A stretch of 64,000 nt of DNA, taken from VFZN01 sp963709325 (GTDB lineage Bacteria > Acidobacteriota > Vicinamibacteria > Vicinamibacterales > UBA2999). Location: assembly GCA_963709325.1 (NCBI GenBank), contig CAVPVV010000003.1:2604001-2668000 (forward strand), read 5' to 3'. Under the pieces are notes generated by a model. The model did no database searches. It saw only the letters and a list, made by a program, of their open reading frames with translations, and was not told where the DNA came from. Shown here in pieces: positions 44,197 through 52,800 of this stretch. Made by a program: the position numbers and the translations under genes. Numbering within the stretch: position 1 is the first letter of the stretch; the number at the start of each line of letters is the position of its first letter.

Positions 44197-45644
44197 TGGC
44201 CGGCTGGCGCCTCGAGCACACCTACGCGGAGCTGCCGCAGCTTTTCCACTCACGCGCGGTCCCGACACCGGTCCGGGAGCCGCGGCTCGTCGTCTTCAAC
44301 ACGCCGCTCGCGGCAGCGCTCGGCCTCGACGTCGAGGCGCTCGAGACGAGCAGCGGCGCGGCGATTTTCGCCGGCAACGCACTTCCCGATGGCGCGCGGC
44401 CGATTGCCGAGGCGTATGCCGGCCATCAGTTCGGACACTTCACCGCGCTCGGCGACGGCCGGGCGATCCTGCTTGGGGAGCAGGTCACATCGGACGGAAC
44501 ACGGCTCGACATCCAGCTGAAGGGCGCCGGACAGACGCGCTACTCGCGGCGCGGCGACGGACGCGCCGCGCTCGGGCCGATGCTGCGCGAGTACATCGTC
44601 AGCGAGGCGATGCACGCCCTGGGCATTCCGACGACGCGCAGCCTGGCAGTGGTGACGACCGGCGAGCCGGTCTATCGCGAGGACGTGCTGGAAGGGGCGG
44701 TGCTGACCCGCGTCGCTGCGAGCCACATTCGGGTCGGCACGATGGAATGGGCGGCAGCCCATCGCGACGAGGCGGCGATGCGGGCGCTCGCCGACTACAC
44801 GCGCCGCCGTCATTACCCCGATATCGCCGACCCAGATGACTCCAATGCTGCACTCTTCAACGCTGTCGTCGAGCGGCAGGCGAGCCTCATCGCGCGGTGG
44901 CAAGCGGTGGGATTCATTCATGGCGTGATGAACACCGACAACATGTCGCTGGCCGGTGAGACCATCGACTACGGACCCTGCGCGTTCATGGACTCCTACG
45001 ATCCGGCAACGGTGTTCAGCTCGATCGACACCGGCGGCCGCTACGCTTACGGCAACCAGCCCGCCATTGCGCAGTGGAACCTCGCCCGGCTGGCCGAGGC
45101 GATGCTCCCGCTGCTCGATGCCGACAGCGATCGTGCTGTCGAACGCGCCAACGAGGTGCTGGCGCGTTTTGCCGATTCCTTCGAGCGACACTGGCTGGCG
45201 GGCATGCGCGGCAAGCTGGGGCTGTTCGGGGCGGAAGCCGACGATCGCATGTTGGCCGGCGATCTCCTGGAGTGGATGCAGCTCAGACGGGCCGATTTCA
45301 CCAACACGTTCCGTGCGTTGACCCGGGGCGGACGTCCTGACTCATGTACCTCGCCTGATCCCGAGTTCGAGGGCTGGCATGAGCGGTGGACGGCGCGCCG
45401 CTCGCGGCAACCACAGCCGCTCGCCAGTTCCGAAGCGTTGATGCGCGGTCACAATCCGGCGGTGATTCCGCGCAACCACAAGGTGGAAGAGGCGCTCGCC
45501 GCGGCAACGGCGGCGCATGACTATTCGGCCATGCACCGCCTGCTCGACGTGCTGGCGCGCCCTTACGACTACGAGCGCGAGCCGGACGGCTTCACCGAGC
45601 CGATGCCAACCGGTCTCCCCTATCGCACGTTCTGCGGGACGTAA
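44196..45644 (+). CDS. selO: SelO (YdiU) pseudokinase, protein AMPylase
   Basis: 482 residues, the normal bacterial length. Conserved segments include AEAYAGHQFGHFT, LGDGRAILLGE, then DIQLKGAGQTRYSRRGDGRAA with the ion-pair Lys at 109. The C-lobe motif HGVMNTDNMSL and the metal-binding DYGPCAFMD complete the inverted-nucleotide active site. SelO transfers AMP to Ser, Thr or Tyr of redox proteins and responds to oxidative stress. The C-terminal end is YRTFCGT with a Cys near the end, where family members often have Cys or selenocysteine. It converges on the TonB receptor. A heptad repeat covers both stop codons. Confidence 0.96.
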   Translation: MAGWRLEHTYAELPQLFHSRAVPTPVREPRLVVFNTPLAAALGLDVEALETSSGAAIFAGNALPDGARPIAEAYAGHQFGHFTALGDGRAILLGEQVTSDGTRLDIQLKGAGQTRYSRRGDGRAALGPMLREYIVSEAMHALGIPTTRSLAVVTTGEPVYREDVLEGAVLTRVAASHIRVGTMEWAAAHRDEAAMRALADYTRRRHYPDIADPDDSNAALFNAVVERQASLIARWQAVGFIHGVMNTDNMSLAGETIDYGPCAFMDSYDPATVFSSIDTGGRYAYGNQPAIAQWNLARLAEAMLPLLDADSDRAVERANEVLARFADSFERHWLAGMRGKLGLFGAEADDRMLAGDLLEWMQLRRADFTNTFRALTRGGRPDSCTSPDPEFEGWHERWTARRSRQPQPLASSEALMRGHNPAVIPRNHKVEEALAAATAAHDYSAMHRLLDVLARPYDYEREPDGFTEPMPTGLPYRTFCGT

Positions 45645-45680
45645 GGCAGAGGGCGCTTCTGCCTTTTGCCTTTTGCCTTA
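45643..45680. terminator. Hairpin formed by a period-7 repeat between convergent genes
   Basis: AAGGCAGA (45643-45650) and TCTGCCTT (45658-45665) are perfect complements with a 7-base loop, followed by TTGCCTTTTGCCTTA. The block contains part of the TAA of SelO and the complement of the TonB receptor's stop. Its position suggests a two-way terminator made from repeat sequence. The T-run is interrupted, so intrinsic function is uncertain. Confidence 0.5.
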
Positions 45681-48641
45681 AAACCTCATCAGCAACGTCA
45701 GTTGCGCCGCTCGCGCCGCCTGCTGGTTGCGCAACTGCAGGTAGTTCGCGGTGTTGAACACTTCGTTCGCGCCGTTGTAGTTGTACTGCGAGTAGTTGCC
45801 CGCGTTCATCAGGTTGAACACCGACACGCCGGCGACGAACTCGCGCTGCTGGGCGAATCGGAACGACTTGTTCAGCGTCACCCCCAGCGTCTGGATCGCC
45901 GGCGCCTGGACCTGCCCCTCGCCGCGGGTCGGGTAGACGAACCGCATGCGCGTGGAGAGCGGGTTGCTCTGCGTCGTCCCGTTGGCCAGCCGGATCGACG
46001 TGGGCCCGAACACCGCGAGCTGCGGATCGCCAACCGGCAACTGATCGACGATCGGACCAGACCAAGGTCCGGCGAGGATGGTATAGCTGCCGCCCAGCGT
46101 CATGTTCCATGGCAGCAGGTAGGTGCCCCCGAATCGCGCCGAGTACTTCTGCCACGTCGGACCGTAGGTGTGCACCGTGGTGCCGGTCGTGATCGGCAGG
46201 CTGTTCTCCTCGTTGTTGCCGCGAGGCATGTAGAGCAGCCGGTCACTCGGGAAGGCGTTCGGCTGGATGAATCGCGCCGGATCGGTCGGGTTCCACGTCC
46301 CGCCGAACTCTTGCCACTGCCGATTGAATCCACCAAGGAACTGGAACCGGTGCGACATGTTCTTCGCGAAGGTGACCTCGATCGCGCGGTAGTCGAGCGT
46401 GCTCCACGAGTTGTTCTGTTGCTGGAAGACGATGCCGCGGTTCGGATCGACAGCGCCGAAGCCGCCGAACGGCTGGTTCGGTCCCGACGGGTAGATGCCG
46501 TTGACGTCGACCCGCGCCCAGTTGTCGTTGTACGTGCGCCAGATGCCGGCCACGTCGAGGCTGAACTGCCCGCCGAACTGCCGCCGGACGCCGATGATGT
46601 ACTCGTCGACGTAGGGCTGGTGGAGGCCGTCGGCGAACTCGTAGTCGGCGATTGACGCCGACCGCGCGGCCGTGTCGACGCTGCTCTCGAAGATTCCGTC
46701 GCCGTCGAAATCGTAGGTATCGAACTGCCCGGCCGCCTCGTTGGCGCCGAACAGTGTGATCGCGTCGCGGCCCATCACCTGCTCGTGGACGCGGACGGCG
46801 CTGCCCCTGAGGATGGTGCGCGCATCCTTCGTCAGCTGGTAGGAGAAGCCGAACCGCGGCGCGACCTCGGTGCTGGACTGGCGGGTGATGTCGAACACCT
46901 TGTCATAGCGCCGGACGAAGTCGGCGCGGACGCCGCCGTTGATCGTGAGCCGCGCGTTCGGGTGCCACGTGTCCTGGACGTAGATGCCGATGTCCCGATC
47001 CCGAGCCTCGCGCGTCGTCAGGTTCACCGGCGACTGGTAGCGGCGGTGGAATGGAATCGTGCCGCTGCCCACGTCCCCGGAGACGCGGAGGCGCTGCTCT
47101 TCGAGCACGAAGCCGTCGTTGACGTATTGGGTCACCTGGTCGTAGGTGTTGCGTGGCGCCGCGAAGAGGCCGGTCTGGAACTGGTGGTTGCCGGCCCAGC
47201 CGTCCTTGAACCAGGTGAGATCGCCGCGGATGATGATCTGCGATGCCGGCTGATAGGAGTAGGACTGCTGGTTGCCGCCTTCGAGAATGCGCCCCGTCCC
47301 CTGGAGCGTCGCGCCCGATGGCGTGGCGCTGTCGTGAATGACGATCTGCGGGCCGCTCAGCCCCAGCGCCTCGAAGGTGTTCACGTCGTTGCCGCCCTTG
47401 TTGTTGTACGACCCGGTGAACGTAGTCGTCACGCTCTGGCCCCACACCGACGTGATCTTCCCGCTGTAGAGCGAGCCGCCGGTGGACTGCGCCATGATCG
47501 GTTCGTAGTTGTATTCGCGGTCGCCGGTCAGCAGCAGCCGATCGCGCTGGTAGAAGCCCTGGACGTCGTGCCGGCCGACCCGGCTGGTCACCTTGAAGAA
47601 TGGCTGCCAGCTCTCGCTGTCGTTGTCGAAGAGCTCCGCCCCGGGCTTGTAGGCTTCGATCCGCGCCACCTCCGCGGAGGTGCGGCTGATGCCGCTCGAG
47701 GAAAGCGCGCGGCGCAGGGCGCCGAAGAACCACACCTGGTCGCGCTTGATCGGCCCGCCGAATGAGCCGTCGAACTGGCGGACATACGCCGTTGTCGGCG
47801 TGCCCCCGCTCCCCGGCTTGCATCCCGGCGCGGCCGAGCAGTTGTCCACGTTATTGCCGTTCCAATCGTAGGGCTGGTAGGCGTACGCCGCGCTGCCGCG
47901 GAACGTGTTGCCGCCGCTCTTGGTGATGATGTTCATCACCAGGCCGGTACCCATCGGCTCGGCCGCGTCCACGCCGCCGGTCTTCACCTGGGTGTCGGCG
48001 ACCATGTCGGCGCCCATCGACACGTAGGTGAGCTGCGCGTCGTGGTAGTTGCTGGCAATGGTGCCTTCGAGCTGCAGCACGTGCGCGAAGTGCTCGGTCG
48101 CGTGGCCGAAGTAGACCTGCCGGCCGCTCCCATCGTCGAAGCCGCGCGAGATCACCCCCGGCGTGAGCTCGAGGAAGTCGCTGTAGTTGCGGCGTGCCTG
48201 GATCGGCATCACCCGCTGGAACTCGCCGTCGATGTTGAGGACGTTGCTCGCCTTGTTGACCTCGATCATCGGCGAGTCGCCGGTGACGGTGACGGTCTCC
48301 TGCAGGGTGCTGAGCTGCATCGTGAAGTCGACCTGGAAGGTGGCGCCGGCGCGAAGGAGGATGCCTTCACGCTTGGTGGCCGCGAATCCGGTGAGCTCGG
48401 CGGTGACGGTGAAGGTGCCGGGCGGCAGGTTGATCAGCCGGTATTCGCCACGTTCGTTGGTGACAGCCGTCTGCGGACCGAGCATTTCGGGCGACGTGGC
48501 CGTAATCGTCACCCCCGGCAGGGCGCCGCCCTGCGCGTCGAGCGCAATTCCGCGAAGCCCTCCGAGACCTTGGGCGTGGGTTGTAAGCGCCGCGGAACCC
48601 ACGAGTGCGACCGAAACGAGCAGCAGTCGAAGCGTCCTCAT
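45678..48641 (-). CDS. TonB-dependent receptor with N-terminal carboxypeptidase-regulatory domain
   Basis: 987 residues from the ATG at 48641, with AGGAGG five bases upstream. Signal peptide, then a carboxypeptidase-regulatory-like Ig fold (about 25-110, GIALDAQGGALPGVTITATS and INLPPGTFTVTAEL), a plug domain (about 120-270) and a long beta-barrel. A TonB box is not obvious. Receptors of this acidobacterial type take up large or scarce ligands across the outer membrane, and this one is not next to a carbohydrate enzyme, so the ligand is open. A good sigma70-type promoter lies upstream. The stop is inside a heptad repeat shared with SelO. Confidence 0.93.
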   Translation of the reverse strand: MRTLRLLLVSVALVGSAALTTHAQGLGGLRGIALDAQGGALPGVTITATSPEMLGPQTAVTNERGEYRLINLPPGTFTVTAELTGFAATKREGILLRAGATFQVDFTMQLSTLQETVTVTGDSPMIEVNKASNVLNIDGEFQRVMPIQARRNYSDFLELTPGVISRGFDDGSGRQVYFGHATEHFAHVLQLEGTIASNYHDAQLTYVSMGADMVADTQVKTGGVDAAEPMGTGLVMNIITKSGGNTFRGSAAYAYQPYDWNGNNVDNCSAAPGCKPGSGGTPTTAYVRQFDGSFGGPIKRDQVWFFGALRRALSSSGISRTSAEVARIEAYKPGAELFDNDSESWQPFFKVTSRVGRHDVQGFYQRDRLLLTGDREYNYEPIMAQSTGGSLYSGKITSVWGQSVTTTFTGSYNNKGGNDVNTFEALGLSGPQIVIHDSATPSGATLQGTGRILEGGNQQSYSYQPASQIIIRGDLTWFKDGWAGNHQFQTGLFAAPRNTYDQVTQYVNDGFVLEEQRLRVSGDVGSGTIPFHRRYQSPVNLTTREARDRDIGIYVQDTWHPNARLTINGGVRADFVRRYDKVFDITRQSSTEVAPRFGFSYQLTKDARTILRGSAVRVHEQVMGRDAITLFGANEAAGQFDTYDFDGDGIFESSVDTAARSASIADYEFADGLHQPYVDEYIIGVRRQFGGQFSLDVAGIWRTYNDNWARVDVNGIYPSGPNQPFGGFGAVDPNRGIVFQQQNNSWSTLDYRAIEVTFAKNMSHRFQFLGGFNRQWQEFGGTWNPTDPARFIQPNAFPSDRLLYMPRGNNEENSLPITTGTTVHTYGPTWQKYSARFGGTYLLPWNMTLGGSYTILAGPWSGPIVDQLPVGDPQLAVFGPTSIRLANGTTQSNPLSTRMRFVYPTRGEGQVQAPAIQTLGVTLNKSFRFAQQREFVAGVSVFNLMNAGNYSQYNYNGANEVFNTANYLQLRNQQAARAAQLTLLMRF

Positions 48642-48688
48642 GGAACCTCCTCTGAGCAGAGGCGAAGGCAAGTGGGGGGTTTGGGCGG

Positions 48689-48716
48689 ATTATATGCGTT
48701 TGTCTCCGGACGTCAA
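48689..48716 (-). promoter_or_regulatory. Sigma70-type promoter of the TonB receptor gene
   Basis: On the minus strand TTGACG (48716-48711), a 16-base spacer and a perfect TATAAT (48694-48689). The start codon is 48 bases further on, leaving a leader of about 40 bases that contains the AGGAGG ribosome binding site. This is the clearest promoter in the window. Confidence 0.8.
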
Positions 48717-48733
48717 TAAATGGCTCCGGCCGG

Positions 48734-49744
48734 CTAGCGCGCGGTGCCGGCCTGGGTCAGCAGGAATTTGTGCCAGTCGTCACGGTGGCTCGTCACCTGG
48801 AGCGGCTTCAGCGCGAGCAGTCCAGTCCTGCCGATCGCATGTTCCAGATACGCGAGCTCAGCGAGCGCCGACGGCAGATCGGCATCGACCGGTACGTCGA
48901 GCCCCGCCTCCCGCGCCATCAGCATGGCCTTGGCCTGTACCGACAGCTCCAGCTGGAGCCGCAGCAGGCAGAACATGTCCATGACCACCGCGGGCGCGAA
49001 CTGCTCGCGCAGCCGCCGCAGGTATTGGCCGAACCGGGTGAACCCGAAGGCGTCCGACGCGACCAGCTGGAGGAGCTCCACGTCGAGATCGAGGCCGGCA
49101 ACCACCCATTCCCGCGTCGCCGCGTCGCTGCGCTGAAACACGGCGAGTACCAGCACCGGCAGCGCAATCAGCAGGAGCAGCGTCATGGCGACCGGCGGCA
49201 ACGGAACGTGATTGAAGGCGGAGTGAACGGCGATTGCCGCGGCCAGGCCCGGCGCGAACGACACCACCACGCGATCGGGATGTCGATCGGCGAACGTCTT
49301 TGCCACGATGGCGAAGATCGTCGTCGTCGCGCCGTGCAGCATCGCGGTGCCGAGCCCGCGCACGATCCACAGCACGAGCGGCGCGCCGCCGAGCGCGTTC
49401 AGGTAGGTGACGTTCTCCACCAGGGCGAACCCGGCGCCAACTGCGAAGCCCTGCACCGCCGCATCCACGAGGAAGCCGACCCGACGCCGCGCGATCAGCA
49501 GGCCGATGAACGCGGCCTTCAGAGTCTCCTCGGTGATCGGCGCTACGTATCGGCTGAAGGTGGTGGCGCTCACCGCCAGCGCCGGGTCGAGCCACGCGTG
49601 CAGCGCGACGCAGACGAGGGCCACCCCGGCGCCGGCAGCGAGAGCGGCGAGCACCGCGGATCGGTGGACCAGCTTGAAACTGTCCATCACGTGCAACCCG
49701 ATCACGAACAGCAGGACCGGCACGAAGGCCAGGACGAGGTTCAT
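48734..49744 (-). CDS. PrsW-family intramembrane metalloprotease
   Basis: 336 residues with seven to eight membrane helices in the first 200. Active-site motifs are visible: EETLK at 72-76, FALVEN at 106-111 (E110), an HGA motif with H137 and HSAFNH with H174. In Bacillus, PrsW cuts the anti-sigma factor RsiW and so releases a sigma factor. The C-terminal 130 residues are soluble and helical, perhaps a regulatory domain. It lies 7 bases downstream of the gluzincin-barrel gene on the same strand. Two genes further upstream are an ECF sigma factor and its probable anti-sigma factor, so a proteolytic signalling link is worth testing. Confidence 0.9.
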   Translation of the reverse strand: MNLVLAFVPVLLFVIGLHVMDSFKLVHRSAVLAALAAGAGVALVCVALHAWLDPALAVSATTFSRYVAPITEETLKAAFIGLLIARRRVGFLVDAAVQGFAVGAGFALVENVTYLNALGGAPLVLWIVRGLGTAMLHGATTTIFAIVAKTFADRHPDRVVVSFAPGLAAAIAVHSAFNHVPLPPVAMTLLLLIALPVLVLAVFQRSDAATREWVVAGLDLDVELLQLVASDAFGFTRFGQYLRRLREQFAPAVVMDMFCLLRLQLELSVQAKAMLMAREAGLDVPVDADLPSALAELAYLEHAIGRTGLLALKPLQVTSHRDDWHKFLLTQAGTAR

Positions 49745-49751
49745 CGCCGAG

Positions 49752-52691
49752 TCACCTGAGGACCTTGAGCGAAATCATGACTTCGCGACGAGGCGCCGCG
49801 CCCTCTTCGGCCGTGACGCCGGCGCCGCCGGAGAGCGTCAGGTCGAGCGCGGACAGCACGCTGAAGCGCACGTCCAACTGGCCGCCGGCGCTGAGGAGGC
49901 CTCGACGAGGGCTGACGTCGATGTCCGTGGTCAGCCCGGTGACGAAGATCGCCGGACGCAGCCACGTCGCGTAGAAGCCCGGCGTCCCGAGATGGCGGAA
50001 TCGCCACGGCGGCAGCGTCCACTCGACCATCCCCTTCGCAAAGTTGCGGCCGCCAATCTCGTTCAGCTCGGCGCCCGGCAGCGCGTAGTACTCCCGATAC
50101 CGCTTCTCGTCGCGAACGTCGACGTAATTGTTCCCGAAGCCGCCGAAGAAGAAATTGGCGAACGGGTTCGTGCGATCGGTCGGCGAGAAGCCGGCCGCGG
50201 TGCGCAACCACACGGACGAATGACGCAGCCGAAGGCCGAAGCCGCGGTCGTAGGTCGCAAGCAGCTTCGGGACGAACGCGCCGTCGGCAACCTGACCCTC
50301 GAACTGCGCTGCCGACTTCGTTCCGGTCTCGTCGTCCACCGACCCGAGCGAGTTGCGCACGTCGGTGAAGATGAGCCCGGCGTTGACGGTGTAGAGCCGA
50401 TCGACGTCAACCGGCACGTTCTGAAAGTCCGGCAGTCGATCGAGATTGCCGGCGGCAGTGCCGCTGATGTCCAGATCCAGGCGGCGCGGCTCGTCGAAGA
50501 TCAGGTTGGTCTTGCGGCCGAGCAGGAACTCATAGCCCTTGCGCCCCAGCTTCGTCGGCCCGAACAGATCGTAGAAGTCGGCGCGATTGAGCGAGGCGTG
50601 AGCGCGCCAGTCGAACCGGTCGTAGCGCGCATCGAGGTGCACGCGCTCGTCGGCCGGCAGGCCAGTGGCCGGCGCGAACGTCGCCGACATCGAGAGTCGA
50701 TTGAACTGTAGCGGGTCGGAAAGGTTGACCCGCATCCCGATCGCGGCGCTGTCCTTGTAGCCTTGCAGGATAGGGTAGAACGATTCGCGCCGGAGCCCGC
50801 CCGCCAGCCGATACTGCCCCTGTCGCTGCGGCATGCTGTCGAACGGAATGTCCATCGGCGAGCCGACATTCCAGCGTGTCACCTCGGCGTGTTCGGCGGC
50901 GAGCCGCTCCGCCGCAAATGTGATGGCGCTCACGTCCTGCAAGGGCGCGGCACGGATCCGCGCCGGCACGAAACCCGCACCGGTATAGCGAAAGACGATC
51001 AGCTGGTCGTCGCCGAGAGGAATCGGCCTGAAGAAACCGGTATCGGCGTTGCTCACCGCCTCGAGCTGCCGGGTCGCGATCTCGTAGCGGAAGATGTTCG
51101 AGACGCCTGTGTAGTAAGAGCTGCCGTACAGATAACGGCCGTCGGGCGAGAACACGAAGTGGTTCGGGACGGCGGTCCCGAAGTCGAACTCGGCAATCGG
51201 CGTCAGGTCGCCGCGGTCGAGGGCGGCGACCGAGAGCACCTTGACGCTCTGCTTGCCGGTGATCTCGCCAAACGACGCCGCAATCTGCGTCCCGTCCGGC
51301 GACACGTCCAGATCGTAGACGACGGTGCCGTACGGGAACGTGTGCACCTGCTTCCACTCTGTATACGGCGCCGGAATGCGGACGATGGTGTCGAGGCCGT
51401 CGCGCTGCCGGATGCCCCACAACACCCCGGATGCGCGATCGAAGGCGAGGTCGCCGACCCGGGCGTCCTTCTGCAGCCGCGTGGCCCGATGCGAAACCGG
51501 GTCGAGCGAAACGAGATCGCGCCACGCGCCGTTGTCGGTGGTGTAGAACAGCGTGCCGGTGGTCGGATGGCGCGCGAGCGAGGTGACGGTGAACACGGTC
51601 GGCCCCTTGACGTTCACGAGCCGCGTCACTCCGCCCGTCGCGGTGTCGATCGCGGCAAGATGCGACACGATGCCCGGATAGTTGACGCCCGCGAAGAGCG
51701 TCTTCGTCGCCGCGTCGTAGTAGGCACGGGAGACGGAGCCGAGCGCGCGGGTCGTCAGATCCGCCGCCGGCGTCACCGGATGCTCGCGAATCGCCGAGAG
51801 GTTCTCTTGCTGGAACGCGGTCTCGTCCGCGATCCAGCGGGCCCACGCTTTCTCGATCGTCGTGCCGAAGACGACCTCGAACTGCGCCGCATAGTAGGCG
51901 CGGCTTCCCTCCTTGCGCCCGACCCAGTCGACGATCTTCTCGGGCCCGTAGCTGCGCGCGAGCCAGACCATGAAGCGCGTCCCGTACAGGTAGGAGTTGA
52001 TTTGCAGCTGGAAGTCCACCTTGACGCCTTCGGAGACCAGGCCGAGCGGATCGTAGAGCGGCGTGCCGTCCTTGACCATCGACCGGAACACCATCTCGTC
52101 GTAGCCGCTCTGGGCCCGGCCGAGGCCGCCGGCCATCCAGGTGTCGAAGAACGTGGCCGCGCCTTCGTGGAACCAGCGCGGCGCCGCAACGCGCGGTGTG
52201 GTCAGAAAAAAATACAGGATTGATTCGGGCTGCGCCGGCACGGGCGCCACCTTGCCCCCGAACAGGCGACGGAACCGCTTGTCGCCGCGTGTCGCCTGAT
52301 CCATCGCCACGACATGCAGCAGCTCGTGGTTCATGATGATGTTCATCCGGTCGTTGCCGGCGATGGTCTCGAACGCGAAGTTCAGCGGGGCGATCTGCAC
52401 CGTCAGCATGTCGCGCGGGACCGAGGTGGCCGACGCATTACCGGCATCCTCGAGATCGAGCATCAGGACGGTCACCTCCTCCGATGGCTCGAAGCCAAAC
52501 AGCTTCTTGTGGAAATCAAAGGCGTTGAGGAAGGTGCGCGCGGCATGCGGCACCAGGTAGTCCTGCGTGCCCGGCAGGTACACGAAGCGCACACCCTCGG
52601 TCTCCGTGGTCGCAAGCTGCGCGGCCGCTCGAGGCGCCAGCGCGGATAACAGCAGCAGCGCGGACAGACAGTGCGAGAGCCTGAAGACCAT
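49752..52691 (-). CDS. Gluzincin peptidase / beta-propeller / outer-membrane beta-barrel fusion
   Basis: 979 residues. A signal peptide (ALLLLSALAPRAAAQ) is followed by a peptidase MA-like domain with NHELLHVVAMD (H122, E123, H126) and the third ligand in WFHEGAATFF (E176). A WD40/TolB-like propeller covers about 320-590 (VYDLDVSPDGTQIAASFG, HFVFSPDGRYLYG). The last 370 residues look like a beta-barrel: alternating polar and aromatic strands (VHLDARYDRFDWRAHASL; LRHSSVWLRTAAGF) ending VMISLKVLR. The protein is therefore likely an outer-membrane barrel carrying a periplasmic or surface protease. The propeller could hold the substrate. It sits upstream of PrsW and downstream of the anti-sigma gene, all minus strand, with a hairpin in between. 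Confidence 0.82.
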   Translation of the reverse strand: MVFRLSHCLSALLLLSALAPRAAAQLATTETEGVRFVYLPGTQDYLVPHAARTFLNAFDFHKKLFGFEPSEEVTVLMLDLEDAGNASATSVPRDMLTVQIAPLNFAFETIAGNDRMNIIMNHELLHVVAMDQATRGDKRFRRLFGGKVAPVPAQPESILYFFLTTPRVAAPRWFHEGAATFFDTWMAGGLGRAQSGYDEMVFRSMVKDGTPLYDPLGLVSEGVKVDFQLQINSYLYGTRFMVWLARSYGPEKIVDWVGRKEGSRAYYAAQFEVVFGTTIEKAWARWIADETAFQQENLSAIREHPVTPAADLTTRALGSVSRAYYDAATKTLFAGVNYPGIVSHLAAIDTATGGVTRLVNVKGPTVFTVTSLARHPTTGTLFYTTDNGAWRDLVSLDPVSHRATRLQKDARVGDLAFDRASGVLWGIRQRDGLDTIVRIPAPYTEWKQVHTFPYGTVVYDLDVSPDGTQIAASFGEITGKQSVKVLSVAALDRGDLTPIAEFDFGTAVPNHFVFSPDGRYLYGSSYYTGVSNIFRYEIATRQLEAVSNADTGFFRPIPLGDDQLIVFRYTGAGFVPARIRAAPLQDVSAITFAAERLAAEHAEVTRWNVGSPMDIPFDSMPQRQGQYRLAGGLRRESFYPILQGYKDSAAIGMRVNLSDPLQFNRLSMSATFAPATGLPADERVHLDARYDRFDWRAHASLNRADFYDLFGPTKLGRKGYEFLLGRKTNLIFDEPRRLDLDISGTAAGNLDRLPDFQNVPVDVDRLYTVNAGLIFTDVRNSLGSVDDETGTKSAAQFEGQVADGAFVPKLLATYDRGFGLRLRHSSVWLRTAAGFSPTDRTNPFANFFFGGFGNNYVDVRDEKRYREYYALPGAELNEIGGRNFAKGMVEWTLPPWRFRHLGTPGFYATWLRPAIFVTGLTTDIDVSPRRGLLSAGGQLDVRFSVLSALDLTLSGGAGVTAEEGAAPRREVMISLKVLR

Positions 52692-52732
52692 CGTTGGGGG
52701 CGCGGCGTGATGTTATCGCACCGTACACACGC

Positions 52733-52764
52733 AGGGCCCGGCAGGTTGTGTGCTGCCGGGCCCT
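52733..52764 (-). terminator. 12-bp perfect GC-rich hairpin between anti-sigma gene and barrel-protease gene
   Basis: AGGGCCCGGCAG (52733-52744) and CTGCCGGGCCCT (52753-52764) are exact complements around the 8-base loop GTTGTGTG. It lies 37 bases beyond the anti-sigma stop. No T-run follows on the minus strand, so it may be an attenuator or RNA stabiliser as well as a terminator. Confidence 0.6.
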
Positions 52765-52800
52765 GGTGATCGCCGGAGGAGGCGGATCGACCTGGGGAGC

